Origin: JACRCT01 sp049841135
GTDB lineage: Bacteria > Myxococcota > Myxococcia > Myxococcales > UBA5297
NCBI GenBank assembly: GCA_049841135.1
Contig: JASGHK010000004.1
Span: 2,418,001-2,482,000, forward strand
Length of the DNA: 64,000 nucleotides
Direction of reading: 5' to 3'
The translations under genes and the position numbers were made by a program. Numbering within the stretch: the stretch's first letter is position 1; every line of letters starts with the position of its first letter. The notes below the pieces were generated by a model that had not been told where the DNA came from, made no database searches, and saw nothing but the letters and a program-made list of their open reading frames with translations. Shown piece by piece: positions 53,650-62,370 of the stretch.

Positions 53650-54786
53650 TTGAGGAAGCACGCATTCTTACTCGCCCTGCTGGCGCTCGGACTGGCCGGC
53701 TGCAACAGCCTGGCCGCCAAGTTCAGCCCGCCGCCGCCCGACGCCGCCGCCCCGCCGCCCCCACCGGCGGCCCCGCCGCCTCCTCCCCCGCCGGCCGATC
53801 CCCTGGCTGCCGCAGGCCTGGAGAAGATCTCCATCACCGTCAACGGCCCGCTCGAGGACGCCATCAAGGGCTCGAGCGCCTATGACCTCGCGGCGCCACT
53901 CGCTCAGGTGACGGCGCGCCTGCTGGTCTGGTGGGTGGACGTCCAGCGTGGCCTGCGCAAGGGCGACACCATCGACGTCGTCTACCAGCGCATCGCCGGC
54001 AAGGAGCCGCTCGTCCACGCGCTGCGCTTCAACTCCGGCAAGAACTCGCAGGAGTACCGGGCCTACCTCTACAAGCCCGAGAGCGCCAAGAACGCGCGCT
54101 ACTACGACGCCACCGGTCAGGAGGTCGAGGAGCGGCTGGAGCACAGCCCCATCGACGACTACGACCAGGTCACCTCGATGCTGCGCGACGGCCGCCGGCA
54201 CAAGGGCGTGGACTTCCGGGCGCCCACCGGCACGCCGGTCAAGGTGCCGTTCGACGCGACGCTCTCGCGCAAGAACTGGAGCTTCAAGGGCAACGGCAAC
54301 TGCCTCGAGTTCCACGACGCCCAGGGCCGCCGCATCGTCTTCCTGCACCTGGCCGAGCTGCCCAAGAGCCTGCAGCCGGGCAAGCACTTCAAGGCCGGCG
54401 AGATCGTCGCGCAGTCGGGCAACACCGGCCACACGACGGCGCCGCACCTGCACTACCAGCTGGAGGCGGCCAACGGGAAGCTGCTCGACCCGTTCAAGGT
54501 CCACCCCATCTTCCACGCCAAGCTCGACCCGGCGCAGGTCCCCGCCTACTTCGCCGCGCGCGACAACTACGACCGGATGCTCTCGTTCGTCCCAGGAATG
54601 GCGCCGGCGCCTGCCGCTTTGGCTCCGGCCGTCGCGCCGTCCGCGGAGCCAGCTCTGGCAGCACCAGGCGCTCCGGCCGCTCCGACCGACCCGGCGGTTC
54701 CCGCTCCTGCCGCTGCTGCGGTTCCGGCACCGGCCTCGGCGCCCGTCGCTCCGGAGACTGCACCCGCGCCCGTCGCGCAGCCTTGA
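53650..54786 (+). CDS. LytM/M23-family peptidase lipoprotein
   Basis: 378 residues from TTG 53650 (GGAGG 8 bases upstream; no ATG fits the signal). Lipobox 'LGLAGC' at Cys18, a Pro-rich linker, an OapA/LysM-like region ('LEKISITVNGPLEDAIKG', 'GLRKGDTIDVVYQRI'), then the M23 catalytic domain with zinc ligands in 'HKGVDFRAPTGTPV' and 'TAPHLHYQLEAANGK'. It ends in an ~80-residue Ala/Pro tail. Such enzymes cut peptidoglycan cross-links or activate amidases. The zinc triad (H..D, HxH) appears complete. Confidence 0.88.
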   Translation: MRKHAFLLALLALGLAGCNSLAAKFSPPPPDAAAPPPPPAAPPPPPPPADPLAAAGLEKISITVNGPLEDAIKGSSAYDLAAPLAQVTARLLVWWVDVQRGLRKGDTIDVVYQRIAGKEPLVHALRFNSGKNSQEYRAYLYKPESAKNARYYDATGQEVEERLEHSPIDDYDQVTSMLRDGRRHKGVDFRAPTGTPVKVPFDATLSRKNWSFKGNGNCLEFHDAQGRRIVFLHLAELPKSLQPGKHFKAGEIVAQSGNTGHTTAPHLHYQLEAANGKLLDPFKVHPIFHAKLDPAQVPAYFAARDNYDRMLSFVPGMAPAPAALAPAVAPSAEPALAAPGAPAAPTDPAVPAPAAAAVPAPASAPVAPETAPAPVAQP

Positions 54787-54791
54787 TGCGC

Positions 54792-55277
54792 GCCCCACCC
54801 CCGCCTCCCCTTCGCTGGCGGATGCGGGGATAGAGGGAAGTGAGCCCACTGCTCATGACAGGAGCCCGCGGGTTGCCTTCCCTACCCCTTGCCTGACACG
54901 CGAATCCGGGGGCGCTCGACAAGTGCCCCCTCCGCCGCAGCTCCGCTGACGGACGCGGGATTCGAGAGGCGTTGAGCCCGGAGCTCAGCGGAGCCCGTGG
55001 ATTGCCTTGCGACGGCCCCACCCCCGCCTCCCCTTCGCTGACGGATGCAGGGATTGAGGGGCAGTGAGCCCACGGCTTAGGGGAGGAGCCCGTGGGGTGC
55101 CTTTGCGACCCCTTGCCTGACACCTGACTTCGGGCCTCGCCGAGAAGTGGGGCCCGCCTTCCTATCGTCAAGGTGTCACGCGAATGCCCGTATCAAGCAC
55201 AAGCGATTTCCCCGGAGCAGGGAGCCCACTGCCCTTCGATCCGTGCGACCCATCTGCGACGGGGAGGGGGGAGGGGC
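54792..55277. repeat. Cluster of intergenic repeats, three direct and one inverted copy
   Basis: Unit A (54792-54925) and unit C (55015-55149) share their first 26 bases exactly, the core GTGAGCCCAC...GAGCCCGYGGG, and a tail CCCCTTGCCTGACAC (54885-54899; 55109-55123). Unit B (54925-55013) is shorter, lacks the tail and is more diverged (GCTGACGGACGCGGGATT against GCTGACGGATGCAGGGATT). A fourth, inverted partial copy lies at 55221-55277. The cluster fills the 499-bp gap between two convergent genes and contains no open frame that looks coding. It is probably a non-coding repeat family of this genome. Confidence 0.7.
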
Positions 55278-55285
55278 GGCGGCGG

Positions 55286-56530
55286 CTACGCTGCTGCCGT
55301 CTCCGCCTTCGCCACCGGCTCCTTCCCCAGCCGATTGACCATGCGCAGCGTGATGCGCGCCGCGGCGTCGATGACCTCGGGCTCGAGGTTCGCGGGCACG
55401 TCCTCGCGCGTGTGGTAGAGGATTTTGCCCGCGCCGATGGGGCTCGAGGGCACGGCCAGAAGCGTCGCCGCCTCGACGCCCACCTTGGCCAGCTCCGCGG
55501 CGTCGGTGGCGCCCAGCCCGTAGAAGAGCTTCATCGGCGCGACCTGGAAGCCCTCGGCCTTGCCCTCCTCGATGAACAGGTCGGCTACGCGCCGCGACAG
55601 CTTGCGGAAGCCGTTCAGGTCCGCGGTGAGCACCTTGAGGTCCTTGAGCTTGTAGAAGGACTCGAGGTTGAGCATCACCGTGGGCACCGAGCTCAGCTGC
55701 GCGAGGTTCTTCTGCACGAACGCCCGCGATCCGCGCAGGCCCGACTCCTCGGCGTCGAAGCTGACGAGCAGCAGCCGCGTCCCCGCGAGCGCCTCGGGGT
55801 CGACCTGCAGGCGCTGCCGGAAGACCTTCGCGGCGTGCACGGCCATGCCGCTGGAGACCAGGTTGTCGCCCGCTCCAGGCACGGGCCGGCGCGTGAAGTA
55901 GGTGGTGAAGATGACCGCCGGCACGAAGGCGAACACCGCCAGGCCGCGCAGCAGCGCCTGGCCCGGCGCCCAGGCCCCCAGCCCGGCGGCCGCCACCAGC
56001 GCCGTGAGCACGAGCGGCATGGCGTACTGCGCCACCTGCTGCCAGGCGCCCAGGCCGACGTAGACCAGCGGCGAGATGCGCAGGTAACGGAACTCGAAGG
56101 CGCTGTCGTGGTGCCCGCTGATGATGACCTGGCGCTTCACCGGTCCCTTGGGCTCGAGCGTGGCGACGACGTTGACGCAGCGCTTCTGCGGGAAGAAGCG
56201 GTCGATGATCTCGAAGTAGAACCCGAACTGGGTGATGGCCAGCAGCGCCACGAACCAGTACAGGGCGAGCGCCGGCCAGGTCAGGCCGAAGAAGAGCAGC
56301 GCCGAGGCGGTCGCGCCGAGCACCGCGGAGAGGGTCTCGAAGGCCATGAAGGCGGCGGGCCTGCAGGCGAACTCCTGCAGCTCGACCCTGTCGCAGTTCT
56401 CCTCGAGGTCCTTGGCGATGAGCTGCGCCGAGTCGAGGCAGGCCTTGGAGCCGGCGGGGCGCGGCCCGCAAGCATCGATGATGCGCTGAGTCCAGCCGAG
56501 GATCGCCCGGCTCGTATCGGTCTGTGGCAT
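55286..56530 (-). CDS. Membrane-embedded M28-family zinc aminopeptidase
   Basis: About 414 residues. M28 metal-ligand blocks: 'QVIISGHHDSAFEF' , 'GAGDNLVSSGMAV', 'LVSFDAEESGLRGSRAFV' and the late His in 'KILYHTREDVP'. Unlike soluble M28 enzymes, two pairs of membrane helices are inserted: one before the first ligand ('LLFFGLTWPALALYWFVALL') and one between the first and second ligands ('LVLTALVAAAGLGAW', 'AVFAFVPAVIFTTYF'). It is likely an integral membrane aminopeptidase. ATG 56530 chosen (AGGGAC upstream); its frame extends further but without a ribosome site. No frame problem. Confidence 0.85.
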   Translation of the reverse strand: MPQTDTSRAILGWTQRIIDACGPRPAGSKACLDSAQLIAKDLEENCDRVELQEFACRPAAFMAFETLSAVLGATASALLFFGLTWPALALYWFVALLAITQFGFYFEIIDRFFPQKRCVNVVATLEPKGPVKRQVIISGHHDSAFEFRYLRISPLVYVGLGAWQQVAQYAMPLVLTALVAAAGLGAWAPGQALLRGLAVFAFVPAVIFTTYFTRRPVPGAGDNLVSSGMAVHAAKVFRQRLQVDPEALAGTRLLLVSFDAEESGLRGSRAFVQKNLAQLSSVPTVMLNLESFYKLKDLKVLTADLNGFRKLSRRVADLFIEEGKAEGFQVAPMKLFYGLGATDAAELAKVGVEAATLLAVPSSPIGAGKILYHTREDVPANLEPEVIDAAARITLRMVNRLGKEPVAKAETAAA

Positions 56531-56670
56531 GTCGGTCCCTGAAGACTTCGTCGGAGGGGAAGGCGGAGCGGCCGACGAGGTCGAGTGTCCAAGAGAACGT
56601 CGCAGCGGCGCCGTTGAGTCCTGGCAGACCATACCGCGGCCCGGCGCGTCCGGCCCCCTGCCCGACGGGC

Positions 56671-57705
56671 TCAGCGGACGAGCGCCTCCCACTTCGTATC
56701 CCCCGGGACGAGGTGACGGGCGACGACGGCGGCCCGCCCCGCGCCGTCCAGGTCGATGCGGACCAGCTCCTGCGGCTTGCGGCCCAGCACCCAGACCGGC
56801 CCTCGGCCGACGAGGTCCTGGCAGGAGGCGCCGTCGACCTCGCGGGCTCGCGAGTTGGAGTCGAACGCGACCGGGAGCGCGAACAGCCTCCGGCTGCAGA
56901 TCGAGGCTTCCCGGTCCAGCACCGCGAGGCTCCCCAGGCCGCCCTCCGCACCTTCGAGCGTCGCCTCGCTCTCGGTGACCCGCTTACCCGGCTCGACGAA
57001 GATGCTCCGCAGCGCGCCGCCGCTCGTGACGAACAGCACTCCGTGGTCCGCCTGGTCGGCGCCGTCCCGGGCGACCACGTCCTTCAACAGGTCGCCGGAC
57101 AGCCGGCCGATTGGGAGGAGCGAGCCCGAGCCCCGGAGCCTGAGGACCTGCCAGTCGAAGGGGTCGCCGACGCGCAGGTCGTGTGCCGTGACCAGGTCGC
57201 CGCTGAGCGTCGCGAAGTGGTCGAGCCCCGCCGCGTCCAGGGGCTCGAGGTACTCCCGCTCCTCCGAGAGCCGAGTCGACAGGATCCCGGTGGTCGTGAC
57301 CAGGAAGAGCCGCCCGTCGACCACGCGCAGCGGCCGGGGTGTCAGCTGGGCGGACTGCAGCTTCAAGGAGGTCCGCAGCCTCGAGCGAGCTCCGCTCTTC
57401 GGGATCCGGACGATCTCGGCGTCGCCCGCACGCCCGACCAGCACGAAGAGCTCGGTACCGACGTTCGTCGCCAGGGGCTCGCGCGGGCTGCCCTGCGTGG
57501 CGGTCAAGGCGTCGGGAACGGCTATCTCCTGCGAGAAGACCGGCTTGGCTCGACTCACGTCCACGATCTGGAACCGCGCCTCGCCCTTCTCCATCCTCGC
57601 CAGGGCGAGGTGCGTCGAAGGGCGGTGCCGACGCGGCCCGGCCGGGCGGCAGCCTGCCAGCGCCACGACGACCAGCAGCAGCAACGATGCGTGCTTGCGG
57701 TGCAT
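56671..57705 (-). CDS. Lipoprotein of unknown function, possible beta-propeller
   Basis: 344 residues. Lipobox 'VVALAGC' at Cys19 and a basic linker; the mature part consists of repeated beta-strand groups of ~45 residues ('LRVVDGRLFLVTTTGILSTR', 'DLVTAHDLRVGDPFDWQVL', 'HGVLFVTSGGALRSIFVEP', 'LGSLAVLDREASICSRRLF'), as expected for a propeller. No catalytic motif found. GGGAGG precedes ATG 57705. It lies 140 bp upstream of the M28 gene on the same strand. Confidence 0.7.
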   Translation of the reverse strand: MHRKHASLLLLVVVALAGCRPAGPRRHRPSTHLALARMEKGEARFQIVDVSRAKPVFSQEIAVPDALTATQGSPREPLATNVGTELFVLVGRAGDAEIVRIPKSGARSRLRTSLKLQSAQLTPRPLRVVDGRLFLVTTTGILSTRLSEEREYLEPLDAAGLDHFATLSGDLVTAHDLRVGDPFDWQVLRLRGSGSLLPIGRLSGDLLKDVVARDGADQADHGVLFVTSGGALRSIFVEPGKRVTESEATLEGAEGGLGSLAVLDREASICSRRLFALPVAFDSNSRAREVDGASCQDLVGRGPVWVLGRKPQELVRIDLDGAGRAAVVARHLVPGDTKWEALVR

Positions 57706-57846
57706 CCGACGGCCCTCCCGCTCGTGCCGCGTCGATCCTAGCAGTGACGAGGTGCCGAACGGCGGCGCGGGGCCCTGGCCGCGACGGCCGTCGCTCTCCC
57801 TTGCTGGCGCCTGGAGCCGGTCGCCTGGCATGCTCCCCGCGCTCCT

Positions 57847-57856
57847 CCTTATATAG
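57847..57856 (+). promoter_or_regulatory. AT-rich -10-like box (CCTTATATAG) before a membrane protein gene
   Basis: TATATA in an otherwise GC-rich region, 23 bp upstream of the ATG at 57879, would place transcription start just before the ribosome site. No clear -35. The same 10-mer occurs at 8531-8540 behind the methyltransferase gene, where it has no obvious start to serve. Confidence 0.35.
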
Positions 57857-57878
57857 AGGCCTGCAGCCAAGGAGCCCC

Positions 57879-58331
57879 ATGAGCCCCGCTCGACAGACCG
57901 CCGAACGATGGAAGCCGGCGGTGGGGGTCCGCACCCAGCTGACGGCGGCCTCGGTCCTGTGGACCTGCGTCGGCCTGGGGCTCGGCACCGCGGGGATCCT
58001 GTGGTGCGTGGGCGCCGGTGACGCCTGGTACTTCGTGGCGCTGGGGGTGGCCGTCGGGCTGGCCAAGGCCTGGTTCATCATCGCGCCCGTGGCCCGCCGC
58101 AACGCCGCCCGCATCATCGAGCGGGGCGACGGCAAGTGCCTGGGCGGCTTCCTCTCCTGGAAGTCGTGGGCGTTCGTCGCCGGGATGATGAGCCTGGGCG
58201 CGGTGCTGCGCCACAGCGCCATCCCCCGCTCGGTGCTCGGAGTGCTCTACGTCGCCATCGGCGCCGCCCTCCTCACCGGGGCCCTCCCGCTGTGGCGGTC
58301 GGCGCTGTCGCAGCCGATCGGGCGCACGTAA
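57879..58331 (+). CDS. Small four-helix membrane protein, unknown function
   Basis: 150 residues with hydrophobic helices at ~22-44, ~49-70, ~95-110 and ~120-140, basic between helices ('APVARRNAARIIERGDGK'). No known family signature; it has some resemblance to small DUF-type multi-spanning proteins of delta-proteobacteria. GGAG at good spacing before ATG 57879. It is followed after 90 bp by the glycosyltransferase-methyltransferase gene on the same strand. Confidence 0.6.
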   Translation: MSPARQTAERWKPAVGVRTQLTAASVLWTCVGLGLGTAGILWCVGAGDAWYFVALGVAVGLAKAWFIIAPVARRNAARIIERGDGKCLGGFLSWKSWAFVAGMMSLGAVLRHSAIPRSVLGVLYVAIGAALLTGALPLWRSALSQPIGRT

Positions 58332-58421
58332 CGCCCGAGACCACTCGCTCGGCGGGCCGAACGGCGCCGACACGAAACCATGGACCTCCCGACGCCCGAG
58401 TCGTGCTAGAAACCGGCCGCC

Positions 58422-59804
58422 ATGTCGGTCGCCTCCGTCATCGTGCCGGTCACCCAGCGAGTCGCCGTCGTGGACCTCGAGCCGCTGGTCCGCGCCGCGC
58501 TCGCCCAGCCGCAGGTCAAGGAGCTCATCGTCACCGGCCACCTCGCCGAGGCCGATCGCTCGCGCCTGGCGGAGCTGGGGGCGCGCTCGCTCTCGGTCGT
58601 CGGCGGCCGCGGCTCGGCCATCAGGACCGCGCTGCGCGAGGTCAAGGGCGACATCGTCATCCTGCAGGACCCCGACCCCGCCTACCGGCCCACCGACTAC
58701 CCCACCCTGCTCGCCCCGCTCCTCGACCGCCACGCCGACGCAGTGTACGGGGTGCGGTTCGGCCGGCTCGAGCCGGGGGAGCTCGCGCCGTCGGCCACTT
58801 CTACGGCCACCTGGCGGATTCTGGCGCTCTCGACGCTCACCGGCGCCCTGACCGACCTGTCGCTGGCGGACGCCGAGACGGGGATGAAGGCCATCCGCGC
58901 GGAGATCCTGCTGGGCATGCCCATCACCTCGGCCAACGGCGGCATCGACGCCGAGATCGCCGTGAAGATGGCGGCGCAGCTCTTCCGCGTGCACGAGGTC
59001 CCCATCGGCTTCGCCGCGACGCCGGTCAGCGAGCGGCTCGGCCACCGCGTGCAGCGGGCCTTGACGCTGATGCGCTACTCGACCTCCATCAACGACGCCG
59101 ACAACCGGCACGAGGGCTACACCACGCTCTTGCGCATGGAGGAGGGCGCGCCGCGCTACAATGCCTGGCTCGGCCGCAAGCTCTCGGCGCACCTGGGCCG
59201 GCGGGTGCTGGAGGTCGGCGCGGGCATCGGCACCATCACCAAGCACATCGCCCCGGGGCGCGACCTGGTGATGGCGCTGGAGATGGACCGCTTCTACTAC
59301 GACCGGCTGCGCAACCTGTTCGCGCACAGCCCGCAGGTCGTCCCGAAGCTGTCGGGCGTGGAGAAGGCCGACTGGGAGGCGCTCAAGGAGCACCGGTTCG
59401 ACTCGGTGCTGCTCTCCAACGTCCTGGAGCACATCGCGGACGACCGTGCCGCGGTGCTCAACTTCAAGAGCGTGCTGGAGCCCGGCGGGCGCCTGGTCAT
59501 CCTGGTCCCGGCGAACCCGGCGCTGTTCGGCTCGATGGACGAGGCGGTGGGGCACTTCCGGCGCTACACGAAGCGCGCGCTCTCCGAGCTCCTGACGGGC
59601 TGCGGCTTCACGCTCGAGGCGATCGAGCCGATGAACGTGCTGGGCATCCCGGGCTGGTTCCTGAACGGGCGGGTGCTGCGGCGCCGGTCCATGCCGCCGC
59701 TGCAGCTGCGGGCCTACGACCTGCTCGCGCCGACCGTGGCCAGCATCGAGGAGCGGCTCAAGCCGAGCCTCGGGATGAGCCTGCTGGCCGTGGCGCGGCG
59801 CTGA
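58422..59804 (+). CDS. Glycosyltransferase (GT2-like) - SAM methyltransferase fusion
   Basis: 460 residues. Residues 1-225 resemble a DPM/GT2 glycosyltransferase: 'ASVIVPVTQR', 'IRTALREVKGDIVILQDPDP' (the D-x-D metal motif), 'DADAVYGVRFGR' equivalent and 'ADAETGMKAIRAEIL' (compare 'D-x-x-x-G-x-K' of polyprenyl-phosphate glycosyltransferases). From ~240 a class I methyltransferase follows: 'RVLEVGAGIGTITKHIAPG', 'FDSVLLSNVLEHIADD', 'LEPGGRLVILVPANPALFG'. The fusion suggests sequential sugar transfer and methylation on one lipid-linked or surface glycan. No membrane helices. Start ATG 58422. Confidence 0.8.
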   Translation: MSVASVIVPVTQRVAVVDLEPLVRAALAQPQVKELIVTGHLAEADRSRLAELGARSLSVVGGRGSAIRTALREVKGDIVILQDPDPAYRPTDYPTLLAPLLDRHADAVYGVRFGRLEPGELAPSATSTATWRILALSTLTGALTDLSLADAETGMKAIRAEILLGMPITSANGGIDAEIAVKMAAQLFRVHEVPIGFAATPVSERLGHRVQRALTLMRYSTSINDADNRHEGYTTLLRMEEGAPRYNAWLGRKLSAHLGRRVLEVGAGIGTITKHIAPGRDLVMALEMDRFYYDRLRNLFAHSPQVVPKLSGVEKADWEALKEHRFDSVLLSNVLEHIADDRAAVLNFKSVLEPGGRLVILVPANPALFGSMDEAVGHFRRYTKRALSELLTGCGFTLEAIEPMNVLGIPGWFLNGRVLRRRSMPPLQLRAYDLLAPTVASIEERLKPSLGMSLLAVARR

Positions 59805-60050
59805 CAGAAGACAGAAGCGCCGAGCTCGCCAAGGCCGCTCCTCCGTAGCGCCGAACCTGGCGCGTGGACCGACCTGCGTAAGATATGTCAGTACCCATCA
59901 ACATGGCTCTCGCGGTTCGCCCGCGTGCGCCAACAGGCGACTGAAACGGCGAGGCCTCGGCGGCCTTGGCGATTGCCCTGACCGACCTCGACGCGGCTCG
60001 CGAAGAATTGCTGGCCCCCAGGGCCTCGGCCGCGGCTATCATCTGGACCC

Positions 60051-60779
60051 ATGGCAAACACCCTCTACCTCTACGCCTGTGTCGATTCCGTTCCCTCCGC
60101 CCTGCCGAGCTCCGGCCTCTTCGGCGCGCCGCTCAAGGCGCTCCCCGTCGGGGACCTCCACGTGGTCGGCGAGCCGCTGAGCGACCCGCGGCTGTTGCTC
60201 CAGTCCAAGTCCGACCGGATGCCCAAGCACGCCGAGATCATCCGCGGGCTGCAGGCCCAGGGCGCCGCGGTGATGCCCGTCTTCTACGGCACGACCATCG
60301 AGGAAGAGCGCGTGAGCAAGCTCGACCCGGCGTTCCTCAAGGCCGAGCTGGCCCGGGTCAAGGGCACCGACTCGATGCGCGTGGAGCTCTGGGGCCAGCA
60401 CAAGCGGCTGCCCAAGCGGCCCAAGGCCAACGCCAAGAAGCCGCTGCCCGAGCTGCCCGAGCTGGAGTGGATCACCGCCGCCGTCGCCAACGTGGCGAAG
60501 GAGGCGCCCAGCGTGCAGATCAAGTTCTTCGAAGAGGTCATGGCCGGCACGCCGACCTGGGTGCGCGAGGAGATCACCAGCAAGTCGAAGCTCGACGCGG
60601 TGATCGCCGTCCTCACCCAGACCATCCAGCGCGGCAAGGATGGCGAGTACCGCAAGGCGCTCGAGGCCGCCGCCGCCGAGCACGACACCCGCGTGGACGT
60701 CGTCGGCCCGCAGGTCAGCTACGGCTCGCTGTTCCCGCCGAAGGCCCCGAAGCCTGCGGCCGAGGCGCCCACTCCCTGA
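60051..60779 (+). CDS. GvpL/GvpF-like protein
   Basis: 242 residues. The N-terminus 'LYLYACVDSV', the 'MPKHAEIIRGLQAQGAAVMP' helix ending in 'VFYGTTIEEERVSKL', and the C-terminal 'DVVGPQVSYGSLFP' match the pattern of GvpL/GvpF gas-vesicle accessory proteins ('H..VL...-G-PVLPMRFGT' and '-L-GPWPPYSF'). No gvpA or other gvp genes are in the window, so it may be a stand-alone homologue with another job. The middle is Lys-rich ('KRLPKRPKANAKKP'). Its last 65 bp overlap the 3' end of the convergent PAP2-like gene. Confidence 0.6.
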   Translation: MANTLYLYACVDSVPSALPSSGLFGAPLKALPVGDLHVVGEPLSDPRLLLQSKSDRMPKHAEIIRGLQAQGAAVMPVFYGTTIEEERVSKLDPAFLKAELARVKGTDSMRVELWGQHKRLPKRPKANAKKPLPELPELEWITAAVANVAKEAPSVQIKFFEEVMAGTPTWVREEITSKSKLDAVIAVLTQTIQRGKDGEYRKALEAAAAEHDTRVDVVGPQVSYGSLFPPKAPKPAAEAPTP

Positions 60780-61473
60780 CCGCGAAGATCGCGAACGTCA
60801 CCGCCCAGGCGCCCACGACGTCGATGGAGTAGTGCAGCCTCGCCAGCAGCACCGAGGCCACCATCGCCACGTGCCCGGCGAGCGCCAGCCAGCGCAGCAC
60901 CGGCCGCTTCCACAGGTAGAGCACCAGCAGGAAGGTGGTCGCGGTGTGCCCGGAGAAGAAGAGGTCCTGCGTCAGGTAGGCGCGCGCCGTCCCGTGGGCG
61001 AAGACCCCGACCGGCGAGACGAGGTCCAAGAACGCCTGCCAGAAGTCCATCCCCGCGATGCCCCGGCCGGCATGCGCGGGATCCGGCGGGCCCAGGCCGG
61101 TCAGCGCGATGCACACGCCGCGGGTGAGCGAGACGAGGCCGCCGGTGACCATGTAGCGGACCCAGCGGCCTGGCTCGGTGAAGAGGAAGGCCACCGCGAC
61201 CGGCACGTAGCAGAAGAGCCAGGCCACGTAGTTGATGCGGTCGACCCAGCCGACGTACGGCAGGTGCGCGAGCACGGTATCGGGCAGGCTCGGCGCCGGG
61301 CGCAGCTCGTTCCAGAGCGCGAGCGCGGTCATCGCCGCGTAGCAGAGACCGCGGAAGGCGCAGGCGCCCACGACCGCCGGCAGGGCCTCGCGCAAGGCGG
61401 CCAGCCGTCCCCGGGCCGCCTTGGTCGTCTCCTTCGTCTCCAGCGCCAGTCCGTTCGCCATCGGGCGCGGCAT
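60715..61473 (-). CDS. PAP2-like (sphingomyelin-synthase-type) membrane lipid phosphatase
   Basis: About 252 residues, six likely membrane helices. The C-terminal catalytic part 'FFSGHTATTFLLVLY' and 'ARLHYSIDVVGAWAVT' corresponds to the C2 (S-G-H-T) and C3 (H-Y-S-x-D) motifs of PAP2_C / sphingomyelin synthase-like proteins. It likely removes or transfers a phosphate or phospho-headgroup at the periplasmic face. The start is not certain (ATG 61473 or 61461). It ends within the GvpL/F-like gene. Confidence 0.75.
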   Translation of the reverse strand: MPRPMANGLALETKETTKAARGRLAALREALPAVVGACAFRGLCYAAMTALALWNELRPAPSLPDTVLAHLPYVGWVDRINYVAWLFCYVPVAVAFLFTEPGRWVRYMVTGGLVSLTRGVCIALTGLGPPDPAHAGRGIAGMDFWQAFLDLVSPVGVFAHGTARAYLTQDLFFSGHTATTFLLVLYLWKRPVLRWLALAGHVAMVASVLLARLHYSIDVVGAWAVTFAIFAVREWAPRPQASGPSAGTASRS

Positions 61474-61586
61474 CAAACCAGACGGGGCTGGACTTGCCTA
61501 CCCTGGCCTTCCCACCCCACCATCCCCGAACCCAGCCGGGGAGAGACGGCTCTCACCGTCAGATCGCAAGCCTGAGGAGACAGACC

Positions 61587-62006
61587 ATGGCCGAGCTCGT
61601 CGTCACGTTCCCCGGAGGCAAGAAGGTCAACGCCGAGTACCACGGCCACCTGCTGAAGACGGACCAGACCGTGGAGAACGGGGGCGAGGCCAGCGCGCCC
61701 GAGCCCTACACGCTCTTCCTGGCGTCCATCGGGGCCTGCGCCGGCATCTTCGTGCTCGGCTTCTGCCAGGCGCGCAACATCGACTCCTCCGGCATCCGGC
61801 TGACCCAGACCATGGAGTGGAACGAGGAGACGCACGTCCTGAAGAAGGTGAGCCTGCAGATCCACGTGCCGCCGAGCTTCCCGGCCAAGTACCACGACGC
61901 GCTGGTCCGGGTCGCCGACGGCTGCTCGGTGAAGAAGGCCATCCAGGCCCAGCCCGTGTTCGACGTGCGGACGGTGGTCGACGCCGACGTGGCGCAGGCG
62001 GGCTAG
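61587..62006 (+). CDS. OsmC family protein
   Basis: 139 residues, typical length. Redox cysteines Cys51 ('SIGACAGIF') and Cys113 ('ADGCSVKKAI') are at the positions used by OsmC/YhfA peroxidases to reduce organic hydroperoxides. TGAGGAGA lies before ATG 61587. The end overlaps the convergent cupin gene by 4 bp. Confidence 0.85.
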   Translation: MAELVVTFPGGKKVNAEYHGHLLKTDQTVENGGEASAPEPYTLFLASIGACAGIFVLGFCQARNIDSSGIRLTQTMEWNEETHVLKKVSLQIHVPPSFPAKYHDALVRVADGCSVKKAIQAQPVFDVRTVVDADVAQAG

Positions 62007-62290
62007 CCGAACGTGTAGTGCTTGCGGACGTCCTTGCGGATCTCCCAGGTGCACTCCATGCCCTGGGGGAAGGTCACCAGGTCGCCCTTGCCCATGGCCA
62101 CCGGAGCGCCGCCCTTGGGGGTGACGACCACGTCGCCCTCGAGGAAGTAGCAGGTCTCGTCGGCGTCGTACGACCACTCGAAGGTCGAGGACGGCTTGGT
62201 CCAGATGGGCCACTCGCGCACGCCGAGCTCGCCCAGCCGAGCCTCGCTCGCGTTGTGCTCGACCTGGATGTCCAAGGATCGCTTCCCCAT
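62003..62290 (-). CDS. Cupin-domain protein (DUF861/EutQ-like)
   Basis: 95 residues, a single cupin barrel: 'IWTKPSSTFEWSYDADETCYFLEGDVVVTPKGGAP' pattern for motif 1 (E-x-x-Y-x-L-E-G) and 'GKGDLVTFPQGMECTWE' for motif 2. The motif-1 histidines usual for metal binding are replaced, as is common in the DUF861 group. Function unknown; members bind small ligands. ATG 62290. Confidence 0.85.
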   Translation of the reverse strand: MGKRSLDIQVEHNASEARLGELGVREWPIWTKPSSTFEWSYDADETCYFLEGDVVVTPKGGAPVAMGKGDLVTFPQGMECTWEIRKDVRKHYTFG

Positions 62291-62370
62291 GACGTTCCAC
62301 CCCCGTGGAAGGCGGCATTAGAGCACAGCGTTCGTTGCCGCGTCGCGCGAGTCTGTCTACGCTGCCGGGC

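Noticed and set aside
54787..55285. CRISPR array
   Set aside because: Units are three, of unequal length (~89-135 bp), contain no conserved short repeat with unique spacers and no cas genes are present.
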